DNA from: Nitrospinia bacterium
Lineage (GTDB): Bacteria > Nitrospinota > Nitrospinia > Nitrospinales > JAJDAT01
NCBI GenBank assembly: GCA_029261715.1
Contig: JAJDAT010000047.1
Coordinates: 114,540-178,539 of the forward strand
DNA length: 64,000 nucleotides
Reading direction: 5' to 3'
Part shown: positions 17,662 through 25,609 of the stretch, piece by piece
Position numbering within the stretch: the stretch's first letter is position 1
Layout of the letters: each line of letters begins with the position of its first letter
The notes under the pieces: model-generated
What the model was told of the DNA's origin: nothing
The model's database searches: none
The model's input: the letters and a program-made list of their open reading frames with translations, nothing else
Made by a program: the position numbers and the translations under genes

Positions 17662-18042
17662 ATGGAAAATATCCACAAAGAAATCCTTGGTTTGATGGGT
17701 AAAATCGACATCAATTGCCGGGAAGAGCAAGGAATTATTGCTATTGAATTAGCCGGGCAATTGGATGTCTATAATTCTGGCGACTTAGCAAAAATTGTGG
17801 ATGCTTTTATAGCTAGAGGATTTAATAAATATATTTTGGATTTAGCGAAAGTCACTTATTTAGATAGTTCAACTATTAGCGCTTTTATTACGTGTCACCA
17901 AAAATTAAATAAGTTAGAAGGGCGGTTTCTACTCGCAAATCTAACGGGAGCGCCTTTAGAAGTTTTTAATATGGCTAAATTACACGACGTCTTAGAAGTT
18001 AAGGAAGATATGGACGAAGCGTTTGATGTCCTTTTGGAGTGA
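17662..18042 (+). CDS. STAS-domain anti-sigma factor antagonist-like protein
   Basis: A 126-residue single STAS domain of the SpoIIAA/RsbV type, which normally binds an anti-sigma kinase and is switched by serine phosphorylation. The core reads IIAIELAGQLDVYNSGDLAKIVDAF, then FNKYILDLAKVTYLDSSTISA. Ser69 in the D-S-S motif is the expected phosphorylation site. There is a short N-terminal extension of about 15 residues. No anti-sigma kinase, PP2C phosphatase or sigma factor gene lies nearby, so its partners must be encoded elsewhere. Confidence 0.87.
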   Translation: MENIHKEILGLMGKIDINCREEQGIIAIELAGQLDVYNSGDLAKIVDAFIARGFNKYILDLAKVTYLDSSTISAFITCHQKLNKLEGRFLLANLTGAPLEVFNMAKLHDVLEVKEDMDEAFDVLLE

Positions 18043-18058
18043 CCGTTTTTAAGCGGTC
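18041..18058. terminator. Hairpin at the convergent ends of the STAS and 68-residue genes
   Basis: GACCG and CGGTC form a 5-bp stem around an 8-base loop, overlapping the STAS stop codon and facing the convergent small gene. A T-rich run follows only after several bases, so termination strength is uncertain. Confidence 0.35.
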
Positions 18059-18067
18059 TAATCAGTT

Positions 18068-18274
18068 TTATTTTAATTCAGCAAGTTTTGATATTACCTC
18101 TTCCTTCGATAGCCTATTATTGTGGTTGTTTAAAATTTCTAAAACATTTTCTTCCGGAAGATCAAAGTCGTCTGCATAATCTTGGTAAGTGTATAACGCG
18201 CTTCCAAAATTTCGAAATTGATCTACAACTTCCCGCGCTTTAGTTAATCTTTCCTCATTATCTCCTGCTGTCAT
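18068..18274 (-). CDS. Small conserved-looking helical protein of unknown function
   Basis: A 68-residue acidic helical protein. The end DLPEENVLEILNNHNNRLSKEEVISKLAELK looks like a small three-helix domain. It is short, but the start is well supported: an AGGAGAA Shine-Dalgarno sequence lies about 4 bases before the ATG. It is alone on its strand, between the STAS gene (convergent) and the exported-protein/cytochrome pair (divergent). I do not recognise a family. Confidence 0.55.
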   Translation of the reverse strand: MTAGDNEERLTKAREVVDQFRNFGSALYTYQDYADDFDLPEENVLEILNNHNNRLSKEEVISKLAELK

Positions 18275-18496
18275 TTAGTTCTCCTGAATAGTAAGCCTCT
18301 CATTTATCTTTTCCCACAAATATACTGGAAAATTAATAGTCTGCAATCGTCAAAGTTATTTATTTGAATTGGTATGGATTTGGCGGTTACTTTGATTTTT
18401 AATAAGAATTGAAAGTATGATATCTTTATTTGTATCTAAAATCGAAAAGTTAAATTGATTCCTGTAGCAAACGACCTCCAAATGTCAGGAGCCCAA

Positions 18497-18979
18497 ATGA
18501 AAGTTAAAATCATTTTTGCAGCTGTATGGTTGATTTTTGTTTTTTCGATACAAGGCATTTGTCTTGCGGAAACACGAGGAAAGGATTCGATAAATATTCA
18601 AATTCCGAAAGAGCCCGGTTGGAAGGCTCCTTCCTATAGAGGTTGGGAATTGATTAGCGTTCCTGGATTGATTTCTACTTACTATGATTTGAATTTGGAT
18701 GGAACTCTTGATTATATGGTTATCCGGAAGATGTTGAGGAAGACGGCTGCTGATAAAATGTCGATTAAGGAAGCGATAGAATCTGCAAAATATGACGGTT
18801 TGACTTTGTATATTTCAAAACCAGTAATTTATTTTACGTCTAAATTTCCTCTATTTTATTGTATCGGTTTAGATTACCGGAAAAATTGCGACAACATGTG
18901 GGTAGATGTAGAGGAAGATGGTTTAAATGGAAATGAAGCGCATTACACACTTTCGACGCAAATTCCAGGCGTTCGATAG
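18497..18979 (+). CDS. Hypothetical exported protein coupled to a cytochrome c gene
   Basis: About 160 residues from the chosen ATG, which has AGGAG six bases upstream; a TTG at 18455 is a weaker alternative. A signal peptide is evident (MKVKIIFAAVWLIFVFSIQGICLAE). The mature protein contains an FG-GAP- or EF-like acidic segment (YYDLNLDGTLDYMVIRK) that could bind calcium, and two cysteines near the C-terminus. The coding region overlaps the cytochrome gene by 53 bp in another frame, so the two are cotranscribed. A periplasmic accessory role in the same electron-transfer process is an inference. Confidence 0.62.
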   Translation: MKVKIIFAAVWLIFVFSIQGICLAETRGKDSINIQIPKEPGWKAPSYRGWELISVPGLISTYYDLNLDGTLDYMVIRKMLRKTAADKMSIKEAIESAKYDGLTLYISKPVIYFTSKFPLFYCIGLDYRKNCDNMWVDVEEDGLNGNEAHYTLSTQIPGVR

Positions 18980-20573
18980 ATACATTAATCACCAGCTTTT
19001 TTTAATAGTATTGATGGTAGTTTTTGTTCTACCTCCTGCTGTTTGTGCTCAAAAAGTGCCCGATGGTTATGCGATTGGGGAACGGTTTGAAGGATTTGAT
19101 ACGCCTAAAGAAATTTCTCCTAAGGTTTTTTCTAAAGCCAATCGTATCGGCAAAGGCAGAACAATCTACAAGCATATGTGTATTTATTGCCACGGGGCGG
19201 ATGGGAATGGCGGAGGTAAGGCGACGGCGTATCTTTTTCCTTGGCCACGCGATTTTAGAAGCGGCATTTTTAAATACCGATCGACTCCTTCAGGGTCGTT
19301 ACCTCTAGATAAAGATATATATAGAACGATTAAAAATGGGGTTCCAGGGACGGCAATGCCGGCTTGGGTCGATTCTTTAACTGATGAAGAAATTTGGTCG
19401 GTAATAGAATATATAAAGACATTTTCTGGCAGGTTTAAAATTGATAAGCCAAAATTGCCTATTGTTATTGGTTCTCCTCCAAATACAAATGAGGAAATAT
19501 TAAAAAAAGGTCAAAATTTATTTAGCGCGTCACAATGTAATCAATGTCATGGCACAGACTTAAAAGGAGACGGCCCTCTTGCTGATGATTTATTCGATAT
19601 TTGGGAGCACAGAGCTTTTGTTTATGATTTAACAGATCCCAATAATTTCAAAGGTGGGTTTGATATAAAGAGTATTTATTTGTCTCTTACTTCTGGTATT
19701 GATGGGACGCCCATGAAGGACTATACGGGATTATCAGATGCTGATAGGTGGGCTCTTTCCGCTTTTGTAGAATCAAAAGTAAAAAAGGAAAACTATAAGA
19801 AAGCTAAATACGAAGATACATTAGCCGTTACGCGTGTTGAAAATGAGATAAGTATCGATCCTAAAGACTCACTTTGGAAAGATATACCGTCAAAAGTTGT
19901 ACACTTACTTCCATTAAATTCTCGAAAGAGGCCCATTGTTAGGGTAAAGTTTCAAGGAGTAATAAATGAGGAGGCAATTGCCTTTCATTTGGAATGGGAA
20001 GATGAAACTCCAAATAAGTCATCCAGTCGGCATGAGGACTTTAAAGATGCGGTTGCCATAGAGTTTGCCTTGGGTGATGTGGTTTTACATGAACACGGTC
20101 ATAATGAGCCTTTTTTTGGCATGGGAAACCGAGGCAAAGTAGTTAATATTTGGCAATGGCGGGCAGATTGGCAACAAGACATTGAAACTAAGGAAGAATT
20201 GGAATATGCTACCGAAGATATGGACATGGACGGAATGATTTTCGGCGGCGAAGTGAATCCGATCGATTCGATTAATCCTTTCCGAGAGCAACCGGTAGAG
20301 GAAATGAATGCCGAAGGTTTTGGGACTTTAACCCCACAACCGTTGACAAAACAAAATGTTGAAGGTAAAGGCATTTGGGAAGACGGGAAATGGAAGGTGA
20401 CGTTCTACCGTCCATTAGATTCCTTAAATAAATGGGATATTAAATTTGATAGAAAAGTCCCAATATTAGTGGCATTTGCAATTTGGGATGGGGAATACAG
20501 AGATATCGACGGTCGTAAGACGGTCGCCATGTGGCAAAAATTGTTTTTGCCAGAAACAGATGTTTCAAAATGA
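18927..20573 (+). CDS. Di-heme cytochrome c with C-terminal ethylbenzene-dehydrogenase-type heme-b domain (NxrC-like)
   Basis: A 548-residue periplasmic electron-transfer protein. A signal-like segment (residues 22-41) is followed by two class I cytochrome c domains. Domain 1 has CIYCH at 85-89 with Met144 in GTAMPAW as probable distal ligand; domain 2 has CNQCH at 204-208 with Met263 in GTPM. Residues about 300-545 form an EB_dh domain: FFGMGNRGKVVNIWQWRADW near 396-415 and FAIWDGEYRDIDGRKTVAMW near 517-536. By analogy with EbdC, Met399 and Lys531 could ligate heme b. Such fusions have been proposed as gamma subunits or electron partners of nitrite oxidoreductase-like enzymes. No catalytic subunit is adjacent. 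Heme-c binding is secure; the NXR role is inferred. Confidence 0.87.
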   Translation: MEMKRITHFRRKFQAFDRYINHQLFLIVLMVVFVLPPAVCAQKVPDGYAIGERFEGFDTPKEISPKVFSKANRIGKGRTIYKHMCIYCHGADGNGGGKATAYLFPWPRDFRSGIFKYRSTPSGSLPLDKDIYRTIKNGVPGTAMPAWVDSLTDEEIWSVIEYIKTFSGRFKIDKPKLPIVIGSPPNTNEEILKKGQNLFSASQCNQCHGTDLKGDGPLADDLFDIWEHRAFVYDLTDPNNFKGGFDIKSIYLSLTSGIDGTPMKDYTGLSDADRWALSAFVESKVKKENYKKAKYEDTLAVTRVENEISIDPKDSLWKDIPSKVVHLLPLNSRKRPIVRVKFQGVINEEAIAFHLEWEDETPNKSSSRHEDFKDAVAIEFALGDVVLHEHGHNEPFFGMGNRGKVVNIWQWRADWQQDIETKEELEYATEDMDMDGMIFGGEVNPIDSINPFREQPVEEMNAEGFGTLTPQPLTKQNVEGKGIWEDGKWKVTFYRPLDSLNKWDIKFDRKVPILVAFAIWDGEYRDIDGRKTVAMWQKLFLPETDVSK

Positions 20574-20734
20574 TAATAAATTGGCTAAATAATTACTAAA
20601 AAATGATTAAATGAAGTTGATTCAACCTGGTAAGATCGATTATCCTTTATCATTCCATTAAATAGATTAGTTTTTAGCTAGATTCAATTTTAGAGGTGGT
20701 ATTAGTTGGGGAAAAAATACTTGGAGGTTTTTGA

Positions 20735-22246
20735 ATGTCCGACGAAGAAAAGTTAGAAGAAGAAGGTCAAGAAGAAGAGCGCTCGGTGGAACTCGCTGAT
20801 GAGAACGACGAGGAAGATGAAGATCTTGAATACGTTGACGAAGATGAAGAGGTTGATGAGTCTCTTGAAGAGGAAGAAACTCGGGAAAGAGGCGCTTCTT
20901 TAGTCATTGGGCAAGGTGATTTTGAGATTAATCAATCAAATCGTGGAGCTGACGACCCAGGTGACAATACGCTCAATGAACCTCAGTTTATAACGAAATA
21001 CGGTGAAATGCTTTTTATTTCAGACCGTGGCAATCATAGAGTTTTAGTTTGGGACCAGATCCCTGAGGAAAACGGAGATCCTGCTAGTGTGGTTTTAGGG
21101 CAAGAGGATTTTGCCGATTGTCTTGAGAACCGTGGAATTACCACTACTTTGGACGAAATGACTTCTGGCTTGGGAGATGAAAGTTTAGATGGTTTTACGA
21201 TCAGTCAGTGTGAAGAGGATACTATATCAGCGCCTGCTGGTTTAGATGTTATTGATGGAAAACTCTATATCTCAGATAGTGGCAATCATCGAGTTTTAAG
21301 ATGGGAAGCTCTGCCATCCGAAGATGGAGAAGCTCCAGGTTTAGTCATGGGGCAGGATAATTTAGAGTGTAATGAAGCAAATAGACGCGGTGTAATAAGC
21401 TCTGCTTCTTTATTTTTCCCAATGGGAGTTCGGTCTGGCGACGATCAACACGTATTTGTTGCGGATAAAGACAACCATAGAATATTAATGTGGGACAAAA
21501 TCCCCTTTAATAATGGTTGGAACTCAGATATTTCTCTGGGACAGGCTGGAATGGATGAAAGAGAGCCAAACCGAGGGGACTTTGAGAAGTGTGGGCCCGA
21601 TACCTTAAGCTTTCCGACAGGTGTTTTTTATCATGCAGAAGAAGATAAATTATTTGTTGTCGATCAAGGTAATAATAGAATTTTAATTTGGAATAAATTA
21701 CCTAGGGAAACTGGAGCTCCTGCTGACCTAGTTTTAGGGCAAAAAGATTTTTACAGCAGGGAAGTTAATGGAGGTGTAGGTTCCCGACTTGCCTCTTCTT
21801 CTGGAGTATATTTTCCGACCGATGTAGTTTATGGAAGAAAAGGATTATTCGTTTCTGATTCCTCAAATAATCGGGTTTTAGTTTGGACTGAATTCCCGAC
21901 AGAAAATGGCCAGCCTGCAGATTTGGTAATAGGTCAAGCTGATTTCGTGCAGAATAAATACAATCGAAATGGCGAGGTAACGGCGGGCACCTTAAATGAT
22001 CCCTATGGGTTATTTCTAGATGAGGACCCTGAGGATGAAGAAGATATAGGAAGACTCTATATTTGTGATAGAGGTAACTCTCGAGTAGTTGTTTGGGATG
22101 AATTACCTCTTGCGCCAGATGCAGATAAAGATGAAGATGAAGATCCAGATAAAATTGTCTACGAATCAGAGGAATTGATGGGTGACGACGATGATTTTAT
22201 GGATGACGATGACGACGATCCGGCAAACGCGATACCGGTTACCTGA
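20735..22246 (+). CDS. Six-repeat NHL beta-propeller protein with acidic ends
   Basis: A 503-residue protein with six NHL-type repeats. Each has a core like FVSDSSNNRVLVWTEFP followed by a linker like GQPADLVIGQADF. The GQ-x-x-F boundary occurs six times (VIGQGDF, VLGQEDF, VMGQDNL, SLGQAGM, VLGQKDF, VIGQADF), which fits one complete six-bladed propeller. The first about 55 residues and the last about 35 are extremely rich in Asp and Glu. No signal peptide is seen, so it may be cytoplasmic or leave by a non-classical route. TTGGAGG lies 9 bases before the ATG. It ends at a strong terminator. The function is unknown. Confidence 0.8.
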   Translation: MSDEEKLEEEGQEEERSVELADENDEEDEDLEYVDEDEEVDESLEEEETRERGASLVIGQGDFEINQSNRGADDPGDNTLNEPQFITKYGEMLFISDRGNHRVLVWDQIPEENGDPASVVLGQEDFADCLENRGITTTLDEMTSGLGDESLDGFTISQCEEDTISAPAGLDVIDGKLYISDSGNHRVLRWEALPSEDGEAPGLVMGQDNLECNEANRRGVISSASLFFPMGVRSGDDQHVFVADKDNHRILMWDKIPFNNGWNSDISLGQAGMDEREPNRGDFEKCGPDTLSFPTGVFYHAEEDKLFVVDQGNNRILIWNKLPRETGAPADLVLGQKDFYSREVNGGVGSRLASSSGVYFPTDVVYGRKGLFVSDSSNNRVLVWTEFPTENGQPADLVIGQADFVQNKYNRNGEVTAGTLNDPYGLFLDEDPEDEEDIGRLYICDRGNSRVVVWDELPLAPDADKDEDEDPDKIVYESEELMGDDDDFMDDDDDDPANAIPVT

Positions 22247-22254
22247 TTTAAATT

Positions 22255-22287
22255 AAAAAAGCCCGGCCTAAAGGCCGGGCTTTTTTT
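22255..22287. terminator. Strong bidirectional intrinsic terminator
   Basis: A perfect 8-bp GC stem, GCCCGGCC and GGCCGGGC, with a TAAA loop. It is flanked by six A on the left and seven T on the right, so it works as a rho-independent terminator in both directions. It separates the NHL gene (+) from smpB (-). Confidence 0.95.
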
Positions 22288-22296
22288 ATATTCAAA

Positions 22297-22755
22297 TTAG
22301 TTCCTATCGTACTTCATCGCTTTTTCAATTTCTCTATTAGCTTCTTTTTGTTTAATTGTCCTCCGCTTATCGTAAAGTTTTTTCCCCTTAGCCAAAGCAA
22401 CTTCGACTTTTACTTTTCCTTTCTTAAAATACAATTTTAGAGGAATAAGGTTAAAGCTTTTTTCCTTAACTTTTCCAATAAGACGGTTAAGTTCTCTTTT
22501 GTGCATTAATAATTTTCTTCTTCTGACAGGGGCGTGATTAAATCGATTTGCAGGAGTGTAGTGACTTATATGCGCTCCAATTAACCAGGCCTCTCCCGCT
22601 TCAATTTGAACGTAACTATCCACCAAATTAGCCTTGCTTTCGCGAAGAGCTTTTACTTCGGTTCCCCAGAGAACGATTCCGGCTTCCATTGAATCTTCTA
22701 CAAAGTAGTCGTGACGGGCTTTTTTATTTTGGCAAATAATTTTGATCTCGCTCAT
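22297..22755 (-). CDS. smpB: SsrA (tmRNA)-binding protein
   Basis: Binds tmRNA and delivers it to stalled ribosomes for trans-translation. The 152 residues are the usual length. Family hallmarks are NKKARHDYFVEDSMEAGIVLWGTEVKALRE at the start, an ANLVDSYVQIEAGEAWLIG strand region, and the basic C-terminal tail KKGKVKVEVALAKGKKLYDKR, which becomes helical in the mRNA channel. The start overlaps the stop of the upstream gene by one base (TAATG). It ends just before a strong terminator. The ssrA RNA gene is not in this window. Confidence 0.96.
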   Translation of the reverse strand: MSEIKIICQNKKARHDYFVEDSMEAGIVLWGTEVKALRESKANLVDSYVQIEAGEAWLIGAHISHYTPANRFNHAPVRRRKLLMHKRELNRLIGKVKEKSFNLIPLKLYFKKGKVKVEVALAKGKKLYDKRRTIKQKEANREIEKAMKYDRN

Positions 22756-23546
22756 TATGTCAAATCTCGTTTTATTTCTATTTGATCGCCAACCAAAACT
22801 TTGAAAGTTTCAGAAGCGTTTCCTTTATTACAAAAAATCTCGATCTTACCCCAGCTATTAATTAAAGCGGAAAGAGAGTTTTTCACCCCAATTTCATAAT
22901 GGGAGACCAAAGGAATTGTTGTTTTATCGTTTAAATGAATTTTAACGTTCTCTAGGTTATTTCCAATATATTTTGATAGGAGGTCTTTGGAAATATTAGA
23001 AGTTAGATTTCCAAAACGGTCACAGTAAATAATTTCTCCTTTTAAACGTTGGTTGTCAACTTTGGGCTCAGAAAGAACCAGAGTCATAGGTTTTTTTAAA
23101 ATCTCACCCAGTTTTTCGAAAGGTTTTCCATTAGCAATCCAAGCGGCGACAGGAGCGAAAATATCACGACCATGAAATGTCGCCGAAACAGGTTTTAAGA
23201 AAACTTCTTGGTTCGTTAGCTCAACGGCTTGAAAGTTTTCAAGGAATGGTGAGAAAATTCCATTATCAGGTCCAATAAAAAAATATTTATTGGTTTTAAT
23301 AGCTAGTCCTTTACGTTTTCCTCCAACTCCAGGGTCGACAACTGCTAGATGAACAGTATGGGATGGAAAGTAAGAAACGCTTTCTTTTAGCGCGTATGCC
23401 GCTTGAAATATGTTTTGAGGCTCGATTGAGTGAGTTAGGTCGACTATTTCAGCTTTTGGAGAAATGCCTAAAATAACCCCCTTCATGATGCCTACAAAGG
23501 GATCGTCAATCCCAAAATCAGTTGTAAGGGTTATGACTGGACGCAT
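22755..23546 (-). CDS. SAM hydroxide adenosyltransferase (DUF62 family)
   Basis: Hydrolyses S-adenosylmethionine to adenosine and methionine; related folds include fluorinase and chlorinase. The 263 residues fit the family. The start ITLTTDFGIDDPFVGIMKG, the Asp and Arg region VVDPGVGGKRKGLAI, and the His in ATFHGRDIFAP correspond to the Asp-Arg-His set of the hydrolase type rather than the halogenases. It overlaps mtaB upstream by 16 bp and touches smpB downstream, forming a tight mtaB-sahase-smpB operon. The physiological purpose of these enzymes is poorly understood. Confidence 0.88.
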   Translation of the reverse strand: MRPVITLTTDFGIDDPFVGIMKGVILGISPKAEIVDLTHSIEPQNIFQAAYALKESVSYFPSHTVHLAVVDPGVGGKRKGLAIKTNKYFFIGPDNGIFSPFLENFQAVELTNQEVFLKPVSATFHGRDIFAPVAAWIANGKPFEKLGEILKKPMTLVLSEPKVDNQRLKGEIIYCDRFGNLTSNISKDLLSKYIGNNLENVKIHLNDKTTIPLVSHYEIGVKNSLSALINSWGKIEIFCNKGNASETFKVLVGDQIEIKRDLT

Positions 23547-24856
23547 CCAAATACCTGACCGTCATTAATTTCTTGAATTTTAACAGGAACAATTTGATTA
23601 ATGAGGAAGTCGTCGCCTTCAGCCAAGACGGGAATATAATGTTCAGAATGGCCTTTTAATAGACCTGTTTGTCGGTCTCTTTGTTCCTCAAATAAAATAG
23701 ACACTGTTTTCCCTAAAAATTTCTTTTGAAAACCAAGCGACTTGGTCTGCCCCAATTCCGTTAATTCTTTGTTACGTAATTTCTTTTCTTCTTTTAAAAC
23801 AGAATCTGAAAAATCAAAAGCTTCGGTTCCTTTTCTGCCAGAATAAGAAAAAACATGTAAATGAGAAAAGGGTAAGTGATCAATCATGTCTCGTGTATTT
23901 TCAAACTTCTCGCGGGTTTCCCCAGGGAATCCCACAATGATGTCGGCGCCTAAACCGACAGTGGGTATTTGGGCAGTGATTCGATGAATAACGTCTAAAT
24001 ATTGAGCGGAGTCATAGTTCCGACGCATTTTATTTAAAACGGACGTATCCCCGCTTTGCAGAGGTATATGGAAATGTGGGCACAATTTGTCAGATGAAGC
24101 CATAAGCTGAATTAAGTGATCGTCAATTTCCATGGGATTAATCGAACTTAATCGAACTCTGAAGTTTCCGTCCAATTGAATAATTTCTTCAACTAAACTA
24201 GAAAATGTCTCGGGAGGATTTGAATCCATGCCGTAAGTGCCTAAATTAATCCCAGTTAAAGTTATTTCTTTATAGCCAGACTTAATAAATAAGCGGATAT
24301 TCTGGAGGATGTTTTCTCGGGAATCGCTAATGGAACGACCTCTGGCTCGAGCGACAGTACAAAATGAGCATTTCTCGTCGCAACCTGTTTGAATTTTAAG
24401 AAATGCTTTTGTTTTACCTTGGAAATCATCTACAGGGATAGTTTTAAACTCTCGTAATTCGTTAATATCCGACATGTGGAGTTCGGATTTTTCTGGAATA
24501 TTCCAAGGTTGATGTTTGGCTATTGTTTTTTTAATAGCTTGGGCAACTTCTAATTTATTTGCGTTACCCAATACCAGGCTTAAACCTGGGATTTGTCCTG
24601 CTTCTTCAGGATTATTTTGAGCATAGCAACCCGTTAGAACGACAAGAGCATTATCGTTAATGCCTAAAGACTTTCTTACAGCCAATCGGGAGCTGTAGTC
24701 GCTTTTTTGGGTTACTGTGCAAGAGTTGACTACGTAGACATCAGCTTTTTCTTTATGGTTAACCAGGCTAAAACCTTCTTTTTTCAAAAGAGCCTGCATT
24801 TCTGCGGTGTCGTGTTGATTTGTTCTACAGCCTAATGTTGAAAATGCGACTTTCAT
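23531..24856 (-). CDS. mtaB: tRNA t6A37 methylthiotransferase, MtaB-type
   Basis: A radical-SAM enzyme that converts N6-threonylcarbamoyl-A37 of tRNA to its 2-methylthio form using two [4Fe-4S] clusters. The 441-residue protein has an N-terminal UPF0004 domain with cysteines in STLGCRTNQ, VNSCTVTQ and VLTGCYAQ. The radical-SAM motif CDEKCSFCTVARARGRS and a C-terminal TRAM domain follow. The N-terminal STLGCRTNQHD signature favours MtaB over MiaB or RimO. It is the first gene of the operon with the SAM hydroxide adenosyltransferase and smpB. Confidence 0.93.
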   Translation of the reverse strand: MKVAFSTLGCRTNQHDTAEMQALLKKEGFSLVNHKEKADVYVVNSCTVTQKSDYSSRLAVRKSLGINDNALVVLTGCYAQNNPEEAGQIPGLSLVLGNANKLEVAQAIKKTIAKHQPWNIPEKSELHMSDINELREFKTIPVDDFQGKTKAFLKIQTGCDEKCSFCTVARARGRSISDSRENILQNIRLFIKSGYKEITLTGINLGTYGMDSNPPETFSSLVEEIIQLDGNFRVRLSSINPMEIDDHLIQLMASSDKLCPHFHIPLQSGDTSVLNKMRRNYDSAQYLDVIHRITAQIPTVGLGADIIVGFPGETREKFENTRDMIDHLPFSHLHVFSYSGRKGTEAFDFSDSVLKEEKKLRNKELTELGQTKSLGFQKKFLGKTVSILFEEQRDRQTGLLKGHSEHYIPVLAEGDDFLINQIVPVKIQEINDGQVFGCVQS

Positions 24857-25244
24857 TGAGTTTTCTTAATTTAAGAACAGATAGAAATATGTTACAGAAA
24901 AGCGGATAAATCACTTATTATCGGCTTAGGGAATAAGGCTTGAGGCGTGAAAAGCTTTATTCGCAAGGGTATCTCAGAATTTATTTGATTTCCGATATTA
25001 TTGTAGTGAGAAAATCTGATTTAAGCGCAATAAAATTAATTGAATAAACTTGTTTCTAACTGTCCGCTAATAATTGATATTATTGTGGTTTTGCTAATGT
25101 TCATTATTTAAACGGCCCTACATTTTTTTGTTAGTTTTTAATTAGCTAAAACCGCTGTGAAATTAAGCTTTCATCTTAATGCAAAAAGTTAAAATGAATC
25201 AATATGAATTTATGGTTGTTACGAGAACAAGTAACCACGGGCTA

Positions 25245-25273
25245 TTGACCGCAAGAATTCTGTTTGTTAGTAT
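25245..25273 (+). promoter_or_regulatory. Sigma-70-type promoter for the fis-like/glmU/glmS/thi operon
   Basis: TTGACC at 25245-25250 and TAGTAT at 25268-25273 are separated by 17 bp. It is the best promoter match in the spacer and is correctly placed to transcribe the genes that follow, with a leader of about 60 bases. Predicted from consensus only. Confidence 0.45.
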
Positions 25274-25312
25274 TCGTCCATTAATTTTCCGTTAGTTATG
25301 TCTGCTGAAATT

Positions 25313-25326
25313 GGCGTCAAGACGCC
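25313..25326 (+). other. Perfect inverted repeat in the leader of the fis-like gene
   Basis: GGCGTC and GACGCC with a 2-base centre (a 5-bp stem with a 4-base loop in RNA) end 16 bp before the ATG. It could be a small regulatory hairpin or an operator; there is no T-run, so a terminator is unlikely. Confidence 0.3.
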
Positions 25327-25342
25327 TTAGCCCCCGCTGAAT

Positions 25343-25609
25343 ATGTCCCTTAATGGATTCGAAAATCTATCTTCTTTAGAAAAATGGCTTGATAAATCCA
25401 TTAAACATTATGTTTCCCAGATGGATGTGAAGCAAAATGGAGGGTTGCACGATTTAATAATTGGGGCTGTGGAAGAACCTCTTGTCCAGATGGTGCTAGA
25501 TAAAACAAATGGAAACCAAACTCAGGCGGCAAATATTTTAGGCCTGAATAGGAATACCCTTAGAAAAAAGATAAAAACCTACCAAATCAAATGCAAAGAC
25601 TCCCCCTAG
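25343..25609 (+). CDS. Fis-family helix-turn-helix DNA-binding protein
   Basis: An 88-residue protein ending in a Fis-type HTH: VQMVLDKTNGNQTQAANILGLNRNTLRKKIKTY, with the conserved GNQ-x-x-A and GLNR-x-TLRKK positions. The N-terminal half (EKWLDKSIKHYVSQMDV) matches the dimerisation part of Fis, so this is a free-standing Fis-like protein rather than the tail of an NtrC activator. Its end overlaps glmU by 19 bp, suggesting coupled expression with amino-sugar synthesis. No obvious Shine-Dalgarno sequence precedes the ATG. Confidence 0.85.
   Translation: MSLNGFENLSSLEKWLDKSIKHYVSQMDVKQNGGLHDLIIGAVEEPLVQMVLDKTNGNQTQAANILGLNRNTLRKKIKTYQIKCKDSP

Larger units (their letters stand above)
24857..25342. 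other. 486-bp intergenic region between divergent genes
   Basis: Very A/T-rich spacer between mtaB (-) and the Fis-like gene (+). No credible ORF or tRNA is seen. It holds a promoter-like sequence (25245-25273) and a small hairpin (25313-25326), both described separately; the rest shows nothing I can support. Confidence 0.6.

Noticed and set aside
20085..20374. Two antisense open frames inside the cytochrome c/EB_dh gene
   Set aside because: They are shadows of the strongly supported plus-strand gene, with no ribosome site and no domain-like sequence.
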